Assembly: GCA_025453975.1 (NCBI GenBank)
Contig: JALOPI010000020.1
Location: 1-56,847, forward strand
DNA length: 56,847 nucleotides
Source of the DNA: Syntrophobacteraceae bacterium
Lineage (GTDB): Bacteria > Desulfobacterota > Syntrophobacteria > Syntrophobacterales > Syntrophobacteraceae
Reading direction: 5' to 3'
Position 1 is the first letter of the stretch; each line of letters opens with the position of its first letter. Made by a program: the position numbers and the translations under genes. The notes below the pieces were generated by a model that saw only the letters and a list, made by a program, of their open reading frames with translations, was not told the origin of the DNA and searched no databases. Shown here piece after piece: positions 1-8,771 of this stretch.

Positions 1-59
1 GGGGGGCCGAGCTTCCCGCATCCGGACAGTCTCCTCGAGCCAGGGAAAGGAGCATCGAC

Positions 60-533
60 ATGAAAGTAGCTGTATCAGCCGTTCAGCCCTCCATGGACAG
101 CGCGGTGGATCCCCGCTTTGGCCGGTGTGCATGCTTCATACTCATCGATACCGAGACCATGCAATGGGAAGTGCAGGAAAACCAGGATGCTGCCATGGCC
201 TCGGGCGCGGGAGTCGGGGCGGCCCGGCTGGTGGCACGACAGGGCGCCAGGGCCGTGATCACGGGAGTGGTGGGCCCCAAGGCCGCTCAGACCCTGAGGG
301 CGGCGTCCATCGAGGTATTCACCGTCCCCGGCGGAACCGTCCGGGACGCCGTGGAAGCCTTAAGATCCGGCAGACTGCGGCCTGTCAGGGACAGCTTGCC
401 ACAGACAGCGCCGGTATCCGTCGGCCCCGGTCGACCCATGGGCATGGGACGAGGGCGGGGTGGGGGGTGCGGCATGGGATCTGGCCAGGGTCGAGGCCAG
501 GGTCGAGGCATGGGCGGAGGCAGAAACCGCTGA
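60..533 (+). CDS. NifX/NifB-type dinitrogenase iron-molybdenum cofactor family protein
   Basis: This 157-residue protein has a NifX/NafY-type domain over about residues 1-110. It opens with MKVAVSA, has the DPRFGRC segment near residue 17 typical of this family, and a central GAGVGAARLV region. Family members carry or scavenge iron-sulfur or iron-molybdenum clusters; many relatives have no link to nitrogen fixation. The last 35 or so residues form a Gly/Arg/Met-rich tail with one cysteine, which could bind metal or be disordered. An AAGGAG site lies 8 bases before the ATG. No nif gene is present in the window, so a role in nitrogenase assembly is not supported. The family call is firm and the substrate unknown. 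Confidence 0.88.
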   Translation: MKVAVSAVQPSMDSAVDPRFGRCACFILIDTETMQWEVQENQDAAMASGAGVGAARLVARQGARAVITGVVGPKAAQTLRAASIEVFTVPGGTVRDAVEALRSGRLRPVRDSLPQTAPVSVGPGRPMGMGRGRGGGCGMGSGQGRGQGRGMGGGRNR

Positions 534-583
534 TGACGCACCCCTTCACGACACGTGAGTGTGAGCGTCCGGGCGCGACGATT

Positions 584-620
584 GGGCCGGGCTCTACCCC
601 AAGGGGTCGGAGCCCGGCCC
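584..620. terminator. Bidirectional hairpin between convergent genes
   Basis: A perfect 11-bp inverted repeat (GGGCCGGGCTC at 584-594, GAGCCCGGCCC at 610-620) encloses a second small dyad, ACCCC/GGGGT. It lies between the ends of the NifX-like gene and the convergent DUF2202 gene. There is no clear T-run on either side, so termination is inferred from stem strength and position. Confidence 0.6.
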
Positions 621-635
621 ATTTCACCTTCTCCA

Positions 636-1262
636 CTAGATCCCGGGCCGCTGATTGACGATGCTGTCGAACCGGTCCCGCGGAAGAACCCGCGGTATGT
701 AAGGCTCCGCCAGGGCTTCCAGCTGTGCCGCGAACGCCCGGAGGTGGTTTTCGGAGGCCGCCAGAAGGCTCCCGTACATCCGGGCCAGGTCGGCATGTGT
801 CGTCTGCCCGATGGCTTTCTCCAGGTCCGCGATGTCCGTTTCCTCGATGAGTGCGCCGGCCCTCAGTGCATCGGGAAGCGACTGGGCGCCCGATTCGACG
901 AGACCGCCGTAGAGGGCCTGAAGGTCTGCGTCGTCAAAGGTCCCATCGGCGTTGCCCGCCATGGGATCCGGGAGTCCATACCTGGCGAGCATGCGCGCCA
1001 CCTGCCGGACATGTCTCTCCTCGGATGTCATGATGCGCCGGAAGACGGGGGCTCCCCAGGTTTCGTGCATCAGCCGGTAAACCTGCCAGGCCAGGTCTTC
1101 CTCCTGGCGCATGAACTGAAGCCACTCCATCTCCGTCGTTGACAGGGGCTCTGCGGGGGCTCGTCGAGCCCTTTCACGCCTGGCCTCCAAATCCGCGCAC
1201 AGCACGCCCGAAACCATGACCAACGTCAGCAGCGCAACAACGATCCGTTTGATGGATGGCAT
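636..1262 (-). CDS. DUF2202 ferritin-like secreted protein
   Basis: This 208-residue protein begins with a signal peptide (MPSIKRIVVALLTLVMVSG, then LCADLEARR). A DUF2202 domain of predicted ferritin-like four-helix fold follows. The helical repeats contain FMRQEEDLAWQVYRLM, ERHVRQVARMLARYG and AASENHLRAF, whose Glu and His residues suit a diiron or other metal site. The start at 1262 was chosen because AGGAGG lies 9 bases upstream; the frame stays open to 1361 but has no comparable site there. It converges on the NifX-like gene and diverges from the sigma-54 activator. The family call is good; the biochemical function is unknown. Confidence 0.85.
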   Translation of the reverse strand: MPSIKRIVVALLTLVMVSGVLCADLEARRERARRAPAEPLSTTEMEWLQFMRQEEDLAWQVYRLMHETWGAPVFRRIMTSEERHVRQVARMLARYGLPDPMAGNADGTFDDADLQALYGGLVESGAQSLPDALRAGALIEETDIADLEKAIGQTTHADLARMYGSLLAASENHLRAFAAQLEALAEPYIPRVLPRDRFDSIVNQRPGI

Positions 1263-1440
1263 GTGATCTCTCCTCCTGTATGTACACCGTTGTGCGGTGC
1301 TGGTCACACAAGGGTCCGAGAAATCTCCATCCCCGGCCTTCTCCGGCGATGGGGAAGACACACGATGGATGGGCCCGTGTGTATGACGTTCAACGGGAAG
1401 GCGGCAGGACCGTGGGAGCTGCCGGGCCTGCTCGAATCGG

Positions 1441-1469
1441 TTGACAGTCTCAGGCGAATGCCTGATTAG
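1441..1469 (+). promoter_or_regulatory. Possible promoter and operator dyad before the sigma-54 activator gene
   Basis: A TTGACA hexamer at 1441-1446 is followed at once by a perfect dyad, TCAGGC-GAAT-GCCTGA (1450-1465). No good -10 hexamer follows at standard spacing. The dyad would suit autoregulation of the activator or control of the divergent DUF2202 gene, but this rests only on symmetry and position. Confidence 0.3.
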
Positions 1470-1501
1470 TGAGCCCTGACGGTATGAATCAGGTGGGCGC
1501 C

Positions 1502-2890
1502 ATGACTGAATCCATGCGGAAACGACCCGAGCTTTCCCCCCAGACGGAGATCATCCTCAACAGCATCGCCGACGGTGTGTTCACCGTGGACCTGGAGTGG
1601 CGGATCACTTTTTTCAACCGCGCCGCCGAGGTCATCACGGGAGTGCCGGCATCCGAGGCGCTGGGGAAGCTCTGCTGCGAGGTCTTCCGCGCCACGGTCT
1701 GCGAATCGACTTGCGTCCTGAAATTCAGCCTCGAGACGGGTCGGCCCGTCATCAACAAGTCCGTGGCCATCCTGCGCTCGGACGGGCGTGAGATCCCCAT
1801 CAGCGTGAGCACCGCGCTGCTTCGGGATGAGAACGGGGAGGTCATCGGCGGCGTCGAGACGTTCCGGGATCTCAGCCTGGTGGAAAATCTGCGGCGGGAG
1901 ATCACGCGCCAGTACCAGTTCGGAGACATCATCTCCAAGTCGCCCCGCATGATGAAGCTTCTGGCCATTCTGCCGGAAGTGGCCCGCAGCGAGAGCACGG
2001 TGCTCATCCAGGGGGAGAGTGGCACGGGCAAGGAGCTCCTGAGCCGCGCCGTGCACAGCCTGAGCCCCCGGGCCAAGGGGCCTTTCGTGGCGCTGAACTG
2101 CGGGGCGCTTCCGGACACGCTCCTGGAGTCCGAGCTGTTCGGCCACGTGGCCGGGGCCTTCACCGACGCCAAAAAGAGCCGGCTGGGGCGTTTTGCCATG
2201 GCCGAAAAGGGGACCCTCTTCCTGGACGAGATCGGGGACATCTCCCCGGCCCTGCAGGTCCGGCTCCTGAGGGTCCTGGAGGAGCGCGCCTACGAGCCCC
2301 TGGGATCCTCCCGGACAGTCAAGGCCGATGTGCGCATCGTGACGGCTACCCACCGCGACCTGGGGGTCATGGTGGAGGAAGGCACGTTCCGCAAGGACCT
2401 TTTCTACCGCATCAACGTCGTGAAGCTCGAGCTGCCGTCCCTCGCGGAGCGCAAGGAGGACATCCCGCTCCTGGCCGAGCACTTCATCGAGCGGCTCAAC
2501 CGGCTCAGGAACCGGAACATCCTGGGGCTGAGCCACGAAGCCCTGGCCATATTCATGCGCCACGACTGGCCCGGCAACATCCGGGAGCTGGAGAACGTCC
2601 TGGAGTACGCCTTCATCCTCTGCCGTGGCGGGCTCATCGAGCCGGCGTGCCTGCCGGAGAGCCTGCGGGGAGAGGTCCCTCTCCAGGCTGGAATCGGGGC
2701 GGCCGCCACCCTTCAGGAGATCGAGAAGCAGGCCATTGGCCAGGCGCTGGCGCGGAATGAATGGCGCAAAATGGCCACGGCGCGGGAGCTGGGGATCGAC
2801 AAGAACACCCTGCGGCGCAAGATGATCCGGCACGGCATCACCGGCCCCGAGAGCTGCGGTATGCCCCCCGACACCAGCCCGGACGACTGA
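1502..2890 (+). CDS. Sigma-54-dependent transcriptional activator with N-terminal PAS sensor
   Basis: Domains in this 462-residue protein run PAS (about 12-125), AAA+ sigma-54 interaction domain (about 145-370; Walker A GESGTGKE at 171-178, Walker B FLDEIGDI) and a C-terminal Fis-type helix-turn-helix ending near KNTLRRKMIRHGI. The PAS holds a cysteine group, C58, C59, C67 and C71, which suggests a redox or metal cue. The sigma-54 contact loop reads GAFTDA instead of GAFTGA. No receiver domain is present, so it is not a classical response regulator. ATG 1502 has AGGTGG 5 bases upstream; GTG 1469 and ATG 1484 are in-frame alternatives. Its target is unknown; trpB starts about 185 bases downstream on the same strand. 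Confidence 0.88.
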   Translation: MTESMRKRPELSPQTEIILNSIADGVFTVDLEWRITFFNRAAEVITGVPASEALGKLCCEVFRATVCESTCVLKFSLETGRPVINKSVAILRSDGREIPISVSTALLRDENGEVIGGVETFRDLSLVENLRREITRQYQFGDIISKSPRMMKLLAILPEVARSESTVLIQGESGTGKELLSRAVHSLSPRAKGPFVALNCGALPDTLLESELFGHVAGAFTDAKKSRLGRFAMAEKGTLFLDEIGDISPALQVRLLRVLEERAYEPLGSSRTVKADVRIVTATHRDLGVMVEEGTFRKDLFYRINVVKLELPSLAERKEDIPLLAEHFIERLNRLRNRNILGLSHEALAIFMRHDWPGNIRELENVLEYAFILCRGGLIEPACLPESLRGEVPLQAGIGAAATLQEIEKQAIGQALARNEWRKMATARELGIDKNTLRRKMIRHGITGPESCGMPPDTSPDD

Positions 2891-2944
2891 GGTCACACTC
2901 ATATTTGTCTTGACAACTTGGCCAATTTGAGGCCAACTGACCTC
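2888..2944 (+). promoter_or_regulatory. Candidate promoter/operator region before trpBA
   Basis: TTGACA at 2910-2915 resembles a -35 box, but no good -10 follows. A perfect dyad TTGGCC-AATTTGA-GGCCAA lies at 2918-2936. An outer inverted pair, TGAGGTCA at 2888-2895 and TGACCTC at 2938-2944, brackets it. The inner dyad also fits GG-N10-GC sigma-54 spacing, but its -12 element is poor. No leader peptide with tandem Trp codons is visible. Confidence 0.35.
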
Positions 2945-3074
2945 GGGTGCAGGGTGGATTCTCCCCCTCAGGGGCATCCACCAGTGACCAGTGACAAGGG
3001 CTATAGACTTTCGTAAACGTTACCCGCCGCCCGCGGCGCCGCGCCGGAGGGTCCCGGCACCGGAGGCTTCAGGC

Positions 3075-4301
3075 ATGAACGATCGAGGCTACTACGGCGG
3101 ATTCGGGGGTGCCTTCATTCCCGAGATCCTGACGGCCACCTTCGAGGAGCTCGTCGATGCATTCGACGGCGCCCGGAGCGACCCCTCGTTCTGGACCAGC
3201 TATGTGGATCTCATGTCCACGTACTCGTGCCGGCCCACGCCCCTCACCTTCGCCGAGAACCTCACGAGCCATTTCGGCGGCGCCAGGATCTACGTCAAGC
3301 GCGAGGACCTCAATCACACGGGGGCTCACAAGGCCAACAACGTCATGGGCCAGGGGCTCCTGGTCCGACGCATGGGCAAGACCCGGGTCATCGCCGAGAC
3401 GGGGGCCGGTCAGCACGGGGTCGCCACGGCTACCATGGCGGCCAAATTCGGCTTCGACTGCACCATTTACATGGGTGAGGTGGACGTCGAGCGCCAGCGC
3501 CCCAACGTTTTCTGGATGAAGCGGCTGGGGGCCGAGGTGGTGCCCGTCCGCGAAGGCACCCGCATCCTCAAGGACGCCATCAACGAAGCCTTCCGCGACT
3601 GGGTGACCCACATGGACTCCACCCACTACGTGCTGGGCACGGCCTGCGGTCCCCACCCGTTTCCCCGCATGGTGTCCTACTTCCAGTCCATCATCGGCCA
3701 GGAGGCCCGCCGCCAGATCCTGGAGCGGGAGGGGCGGCTGCCTGCGCGGGTCTATGCCTGCGTTGGGGGGGGCTCCAACGCCCTTGGCATTTTCAGCGCC
3801 TTCCTGGATGACCCCGTCGAGCTGGTGGGGGTGGAAGCCGGGGGCCGCGGTCTGGATTCGGGGCAGCACGCATCCCGTCTATGCTCGCCCGACGCCAGCA
3901 TCGGGGTGGCCCAGGGCTACCGGACCTATTTCCTCCAGGACGACGACGGGCAGATGCGGGAGACTCACAGCGTGGCGGCGGGCCTGGATTACGTGGGCGT
4001 CTCGCCCATCCTGTCGGCCCACCGGGAAACGGGGCGCATCCGCTTCGAGGCGGCCACGGACCGGGAAGTCATCGATGCCGTGGCCCTCGCCATCCGCAAG
4101 GAGGGGCTCATCCCGGCCCTGGAATCCGCCCATGCCTTCGCCCAGGCGTTCAAGGAAGCCCCCCTGCTTACCCGGGACGACGTCATGGTCATCAACCAGT
4201 CGGGACGGGGCGACAAGGACATCTTCACGGTGGCCGACGCCTTCGAGGATCCCGAATGGCGGCAGTTCATCATCGCCAAGGGGGAGAGATACCGTGCTTG
4301 A
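3075..4301 (+). CDS. trpB: Tryptophan synthase beta chain
   Basis: TrpB condenses indole with serine using pyridoxal phosphate to give tryptophan. The protein has 408 residues, normal for TrpB. The cofactor lysine is K86 within HTGAHKANN, and ETGAGQHGVATAT carries the catalytic Glu region. The glycine-rich phosphate loop CVGGGSNALG and the C-terminal SGRGDKD are also present. ATG 3075 has GGAGG 8 bases upstream and matches the usual N-terminus (RGYYGGFGGAFIPE). A longer reading from GTG 2991 would add a Pro/Arg-rich stretch unlike TrpB. The gene overlaps trpA by 8 bases, so the two are translationally coupled. No trpE, G, D, C or F lies in the window. Confidence 0.97.
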   Translation: MNDRGYYGGFGGAFIPEILTATFEELVDAFDGARSDPSFWTSYVDLMSTYSCRPTPLTFAENLTSHFGGARIYVKREDLNHTGAHKANNVMGQGLLVRRMGKTRVIAETGAGQHGVATATMAAKFGFDCTIYMGEVDVERQRPNVFWMKRLGAEVVPVREGTRILKDAINEAFRDWVTHMDSTHYVLGTACGPHPFPRMVSYFQSIIGQEARRQILEREGRLPARVYACVGGGSNALGIFSAFLDDPVELVGVEAGGRGLDSGQHASRLCSPDASIGVAQGYRTYFLQDDDGQMRETHSVAAGLDYVGVSPILSAHRETGRIRFEAATDREVIDAVALAIRKEGLIPALESAHAFAQAFKEAPLLTRDDVMVINQSGRGDKDIFTVADAFEDPEWRQFIIAKGERYRA

Positions 4302-5055
4302 GAACGTCCTGCGCCGGAAGCTTCGGGAAAGAGACATCCTGCTCATGACCCACATCGTGCTGGGCTACCCGAGCTTCGAGGCCTCGGCCCGCATCGTGGA
4401 AGCCATGGTCGGGGCCGGGGTGGATCTCATGGAGCTGCAGATTCCTTTTTCGGAGCCCATCGCCGACGGCCCCGTCATCCTGCGCGCCAACCAGGAGGCC
4501 CTGAACCGGGGGGCCACCGTCCGGCGCTGCATGGAATTCGGAGGCGAGATGTGCCGGGCCTTCGACATCCCGTTTCTCTTCATGACCTACTGCAACATCG
4601 GCTTCAAATACGGCATGGACCGGTTCGCCGGGGATGCGGCGCGAGCGGGGATGCGGGGGATCATTCTGCCCGATCTGCCTCCCGAGGAGGGGCGGGAGTA
4701 CCTCGAAGCCATGGCTCGTCACGAGCTGGCCCCCGTCTTCATCTTCGCCCCGACGACGGGCCTCGAGCGCATGCGAGCCATCGCCTCCCACGGCAGGGGA
4801 CTCATCTACTGCGTGGCGCGCAAAGGGGTGACGGGGGCCGAGACGAGCTTCTCCCGGGAGCTGGACGACTACCTGGCCCGATGTCGCGCGGCCACGGACC
4901 TTCCCCTGGCCGTGGGGTTCGGGGTCAGGGACCGGGCGGACGTGGATTTTCTCAAGGGCAAGGCGGACATCGCCGTCATCGGCACCCAGACCCTCCGCGT
5001 CATCGAGGAGAAAGGGGTCGAGGCCGTGGGGGATTTCATCGCCGGACTGCGCTGA
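4294..5055 (+). CDS. trpA: Tryptophan synthase alpha chain
   Basis: TrpA cleaves indole-3-glycerol phosphate to indole and glyceraldehyde 3-phosphate and passes indole to TrpB. The 253-residue TIM barrel carries the catalytic pair as E47 (LMELQIPF) and D58 (IADGP), matching E49 and D60 of the E. coli enzyme. The phosphate-binding end has VGFGVRD and VIGTQ. Translation starts at GTG 4294 inside the end of trpB, with GGGGGAGA just upstream. The residue before IADGP is EP rather than the more common DP. The gene converges on the kinase gene with only 14 bases between stop codons. Confidence 0.96.
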   Translation: MLENVLRRKLRERDILLMTHIVLGYPSFEASARIVEAMVGAGVDLMELQIPFSEPIADGPVILRANQEALNRGATVRRCMEFGGEMCRAFDIPFLFMTYCNIGFKYGMDRFAGDAARAGMRGIILPDLPPEEGREYLEAMARHELAPVFIFAPTTGLERMRAIASHGRGLIYCVARKGVTGAETSFSRELDDYLARCRAATDLPLAVGFGVRDRADVDFLKGKADIAVIGTQTLRVIEEKGVEAVGDFIAGLR

Positions 5056-5069
5056 GTTGCCAGGGGAGC

Positions 5070-6860
5070 TTAAAACAGGCTGCGTACCCTGCGCCAGAGC
5101 GTGTGGGGCGAGAGCTGGTAGCGCACCTGGCTCGCCACGGTGGAGATGGGGTGAGGCGGCGGAGGCTGAGCCTGTGCCACGCGCGTGGCCCTGGGCTGGA
5201 CGGGGGTGAGCCTGGCCTCGATGGACCGCTCATCGGCCCGTGCCAGCACCACCTCCGTCTGGTAAGTCTTGAAGCGCTTGTGCTGGAGCTTCACCTTGTG
5301 CTTCCCGGGCGGAAGCTTCAGCGTCGAGGGGGTCTCGCCCCGGGGAGCCCCGTTGACGAGGATCCTGGCCCCGGGGGGCTCGCTCGCCACCGCGAGGACA
5401 GCTTCCTTTTTGGCCGGCGTCAGCGCCACCTCGAAGGGATATTCCTTTCCCGCCTCCACCTGCAGGGTCCGCTCCCATGGTGCATGATCCGTCGATCGCA
5501 CCGTCACCCGCCGCTCACCCGGAGGCACTCGGGAAACGAAAGGGGTGACCCCCGCGGGCTCCCCATCCACCAGGACCTCGGCCCCCGGAGGGTCGCTCAC
5601 GATCTCGAGGATTCCCTTCACCTGCACCGGGGGCAGCGGGCGCTTCACATCCGCAGCTCCCTCCACGTCAGGGTCGTGCGGCTCCCTGCCCGTTGAGCTG
5701 CGGGCCAGGGCGATTCGCTCCCCTCCGGGGATGTGAGTCCCGTCCCTCTCGCCGGACTGTCTGGTGGCGACCTGGGCCTGAGTGAAAACGGCTCCAGAGG
5801 GCTCCTGGGTGACGTCGGGCACCAGGGCGTCGGCCAGTGAAGGAGCCGTTGGGCCAGACACCATGGCGTTCCCGGCGGCGGTTTTTTCCGGCCATTTCGC
5901 CACATCCGCCATGGGGGGCGGCGTAAAGGTATAAAACAGGGTGGCGGCCAGGGAGAGGGCGACTGCCAGAAACACGTGAACGAACCCGACGGCGGACGCC
6001 TGGCGCTGGAAGGCACTGCGCAGGCGGCTCGCGAAGCCCGCCTGCCCGCCACGGCGGCATTCCCGGAGGGCATCCGCCAGTGCCGCTCCCGTGGGGTAGC
6101 GGTCTTCGGGCTCCTTGCCGAGGCATCGCATGATCACCCGGGAAAGCTCCGGGTCTACGTCGGCGTCCAGCTCCGACGGCTCGGGCGGCGATGCGTGGAC
6201 GATGGCATGGAGCATCGAGGCCAGGGTGGATCCCTGATGTCCGAAAGGTCTCTGGCCCGTGCTGAGCTGGTAGAGGATGACTCCCACGGAAAAAAGATCG
6301 GAACGGCCATCCACGGGCCTGCCCAGGACCTGCTCGGGGGACATGAAAGCCGGTGTGCCGAGGATCTCGCCCTGGTGAGTCCGGAGGGTGCACGCCGAAT
6401 CCTCCATGTGGGCGATGCCGAAATCCGTGATCTTGATGGTGCCGTCGGACCGCACCACGATATTGCTGGGCTTGATGTCCCGGTGGACTACCCCCTTGCC
6501 GTGGGCATGGTCGAGGGTCTCGGCCATCTGAATGCCGAGGTCGAGGGTCTCCCCCGTGGTGAAGCGTTTTGCCTTCATCCGGGTGTTGAGGGGCTCTCCC
6601 TCCAGGTGCTCCATGGCGATGAAGAGGGTCCCGTGGTCCCCTCCGATGTCGTACACCGTGACGATGCGGGGATGGGACAGTCGCCCGATGGTCTGAGCCT
6701 CCCGCAGAAATCGCTGAACGGACAGCTCGTTGACGCAGGCCTCCGGGCGGAGGACCTTCAAGGCGACGGTGCGGTCGATCTGCGGATCATGGGCCTCATA
6801 AACGATGCCCATGGAGCCCCTTCCCAGCTCTCTCAGGGTTTCGTAGCGGCCATATCTCAT
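5070..6860 (-). CDS. Serine/threonine protein kinase with C-terminal PEGA repeats
   Basis: Residues 1-265 of this 596-residue protein are a Hanks-type kinase: glycine loop LGRGSMGIVYEA, ATP lysine in VALKVL, catalytic HRDIKPSN, metal-binding DFGIAH and an activation segment ending SPEQ. A single transmembrane helix follows near residues 294-314 (VFLAVALSLAATLFYTF). After a Pro/Thr-rich linker come two PEGA-type beta domains, one with DPPGAEVLVDGEPAG and one with EPPGARILVNGAPRG. The layout is that of a bacterial receptor kinase with cytoplasmic kinase and outer PEGA domains that may touch the cell wall. AAGGAGG lies 10 bases before the ATG. The substrate is unknown. Confidence 0.93.
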   Translation of the reverse strand: MRYGRYETLRELGRGSMGIVYEAHDPQIDRTVALKVLRPEACVNELSVQRFLREAQTIGRLSHPRIVTVYDIGGDHGTLFIAMEHLEGEPLNTRMKAKRFTTGETLDLGIQMAETLDHAHGKGVVHRDIKPSNIVVRSDGTIKITDFGIAHMEDSACTLRTHQGEILGTPAFMSPEQVLGRPVDGRSDLFSVGVILYQLSTGQRPFGHQGSTLASMLHAIVHASPPEPSELDADVDPELSRVIMRCLGKEPEDRYPTGAALADALRECRRGGQAGFASRLRSAFQRQASAVGFVHVFLAVALSLAATLFYTFTPPPMADVAKWPEKTAAGNAMVSGPTAPSLADALVPDVTQEPSGAVFTQAQVATRQSGERDGTHIPGGERIALARSSTGREPHDPDVEGAADVKRPLPPVQVKGILEIVSDPPGAEVLVDGEPAGVTPFVSRVPPGERRVTVRSTDHAPWERTLQVEAGKEYPFEVALTPAKKEAVLAVASEPPGARILVNGAPRGETPSTLKLPPGKHKVKLQHKRFKTYQTEVVLARADERSIEARLTPVQPRATRVAQAQPPPPHPISTVASQVRYQLSPHTLWRRVRSLF

Positions 6861-7032
6861 GGGTGCGCACCCTCCTTGGGGAAGCTCGCGTCAATGCGGA
6901 AACCGCAACGGTCTCCCGTGGGAGATGCTCCCGGCGTGCAAGCCCGGGGAGTCTTTCCCAATGGGCTGGAATCTATCACTTTTGGATGGGGCTCCTCAAC
7001 GGGTTTTAGACCCGCCCCGATGTTTTACCTCT

Positions 7033-7941
7033 TCATCCCGACAGAAGGCTTACCAGGGCTTCCTGGAAGGTGGGGTGGCGGAAGCGGAAGCCCGCCTCCT
7101 GGAGACGCCTCGGGATGGCGCGCTGGCCCTTGAGGAGGACGTCTCCGAATTCCCCCATCACGGTCCTGAGGACGAAGCCGGGGACCGAGGGCAGGATGAG
7201 GGGGCGGTGCAGCACCCTGGCCAGGATCTCGGTCATTTCACGATTGCGGACCGGGTTGGGGGCCACGCAGTTGACGGGGCCCGAGATTTCGGAATGCTCA
7301 AGCACATACGCCATGATTTCAGCCAGGTCCTCCTCGTGAATCCACGGAAACCATTGCCTTCCGCTTCCCAGGGGACTGCCCATGAATCGCCGGAATGCCG
7401 GCGCCATCTGGGCGAGGGCGCCGCCATTCCGGCCCATGACGATGCCGAGCCGGCAGATGACCACCCGCGCGCCGGAATCCCGGGCCCGCAGCGCTTCCGC
7501 TTCCCACTGGACGCCCACCTCCGAAAGGAAGTCGCTGCCGGGAGAGCTCCCCTCGTCCAGGATCGTGTCGTCCAGCCGCCCGCCGTAATAGCCCACCGCC
7601 GAAGTGCTGAGGAGCACCCTGCCCCCGGGTGCCCGGGCCAGGGCGTCGACGACATGCCGTGTCGTGAGGACGCGGCTGTCCAGGATCATGCGCCGGGCCC
7701 TGGAGGTCCAGGGCGTGAAGATGGAGGCCCCGGCGAGGTTGATGACGGCATCGTGTCCCCCCACCTCGTCCTGCCACGGTCCGGGCTTCATGGAATCCCC
7801 CTGGACGAACCGCATGCCCTGCCGCGCCTCTCCCCGAGGTCCGGAGCGCGTGAGGATGGTGATCTCATGACCGCGCGCGGCCAGGAACCTTGTCAGGGTG
7901 GATCCCACGAACCCCGTGCCTCCCGTGACGAATACTTTCAT
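7033..7941 (-). CDS. TIGR01777-family NAD(P)-dependent epimerase/oxidoreductase
   Basis: This 302-residue protein is an extended short-chain dehydrogenase/epimerase of the TIGR01777 (YfcH-like) family. It starts MKVFVTGGTGFVGS, the Rossmann dinucleotide loop, and has LSTSAVGYYG, matching the conserved SxxxYYG segment. The C-terminal part (NPVRNREMTEILARVL onward, then LLKGQRAIPRRLQEAGF) is the family's DUF1731 tail. ATG 7941 has GGAGG upstream. It lies 46 bases downstream of the HEAT-repeat gene on the same strand and may be cotranscribed. The physiological substrate is not known for the family. Confidence 0.9.
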   Translation of the reverse strand: MKVFVTGGTGFVGSTLTRFLAARGHEITILTRSGPRGEARQGMRFVQGDSMKPGPWQDEVGGHDAVINLAGASIFTPWTSRARRMILDSRVLTTRHVVDALARAPGGRVLLSTSAVGYYGGRLDDTILDEGSSPGSDFLSEVGVQWEAEALRARDSGARVVICRLGIVMGRNGGALAQMAPAFRRFMGSPLGSGRQWFPWIHEEDLAEIMAYVLEHSEISGPVNCVAPNPVRNREMTEILARVLHRPLILPSVPGFVLRTVMGEFGDVLLKGQRAIPRRLQEAGFRFRHPTFQEALVSLLSG

Positions 7942-7987
7942 GCTTTCCTCCCTCCAATGATCATGAGGCGCTCCCTTGTCACTGGAA

Positions 7988-8716
7988 TCACCGCCTCCCG
8001 TCCCATTCGCTTCCGCATCGACCGGCCAGACTTCGGATCTGAACGAGGTGAAGCCGCTCGTCCTCGTAGAGCTCGATCTCGGTCTCGTCTTTGAGAAGAG
8101 CCTCCAGCATGTCCCGGGGGATGGGCGCATGAACGAAGCCCAAAGCCCAGAGCGCATGCCCCCGGTGAATGGGGTCCCGAGACCGCAGGTAGGGGAGCAG
8201 GTGGCATTCGCAGCCCTCCACCCCCTCGGGTCTGGCCTGGGCGAGCCGGCCGATGCCCCAGAGCACCCCGCGCTCGAGGAGCGGGTTTTCGAGGGGGTTC
8301 CCGTGCTCCTGAACGTAGGAGAGCAGGATGCAGTGGAATTCCTGGGCCAGGGTATCGCTCCGCGCCATGATCTCGCCCATGGTCTCGGCGGATCCCCACC
8401 CGATGCCGCCCGATTCGTCGTTGAGGCTCCACATGAGCCGCCTCATGATGTTGCGGGCCGACTCCAGGCTGTTCTCGGCCATCCGGCTCACGACCAGCCC
8501 CAGGGCCGTCACCGCCCTCCATTTCACCCACGAGCTTCGATGAAACAGAAAGCTCAGGAGGTAGTTGACCAGTTGGGCATCCGGGAGGCGAGGCCATTGC
8601 CCGGAGCCGGCCAGGGGCTCACGAAGCTCGAGGAGCCTTTCCACGCTGGATCGCACGGCGAACATGGACCTTCTGGGCTCGCGGCTCAAAGCGTCATCCT
8701 CTTTCGATTCAAGCAT
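7988..8716 (-). CDS. HEAT-repeat protein of the type found in sulfate reducers
   Basis: This 242-residue all-helical protein has repeated HEAT-like units such as WVKWRAVTALGLVVSRMA and PIHRGHALWALGFVHAPI. The repeats suggest a protein-binding scaffold. I recall similar HEAT-repeat proteins in Desulfovibrio-type genomes (DVU0298 type), often near ferredoxin genes, but cannot check here. The start is uncertain: ATG 8716 lacks a clear ribosome site, ATG 8665 has a close AGAAGG, and the frame stays open to 8827. A start at 8827 would overlap the ferredoxin gene. The arrangement ferredoxin, HEAT protein, oxidoreductase on one strand suggests an operon. No catalytic motif is visible. Confidence 0.8.
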   Translation of the reverse strand: MLESKEDDALSREPRRSMFAVRSSVERLLELREPLAGSGQWPRLPDAQLVNYLLSFLFHRSSWVKWRAVTALGLVVSRMAENSLESARNIMRRLMWSLNDESGGIGWGSAETMGEIMARSDTLAQEFHCILLSYVQEHGNPLENPLLERGVLWGIGRLAQARPEGVEGCECHLLPYLRSRDPIHRGHALWALGFVHAPIPRDMLEALLKDETEIELYEDERLHLVQIRSLAGRCGSEWDGRR

Positions 8717-8771
8717 CAGCCGGGGGCGAAGGGCGGTCGGACCGCCCCACACCCCGTACCACTCTTCCCGC

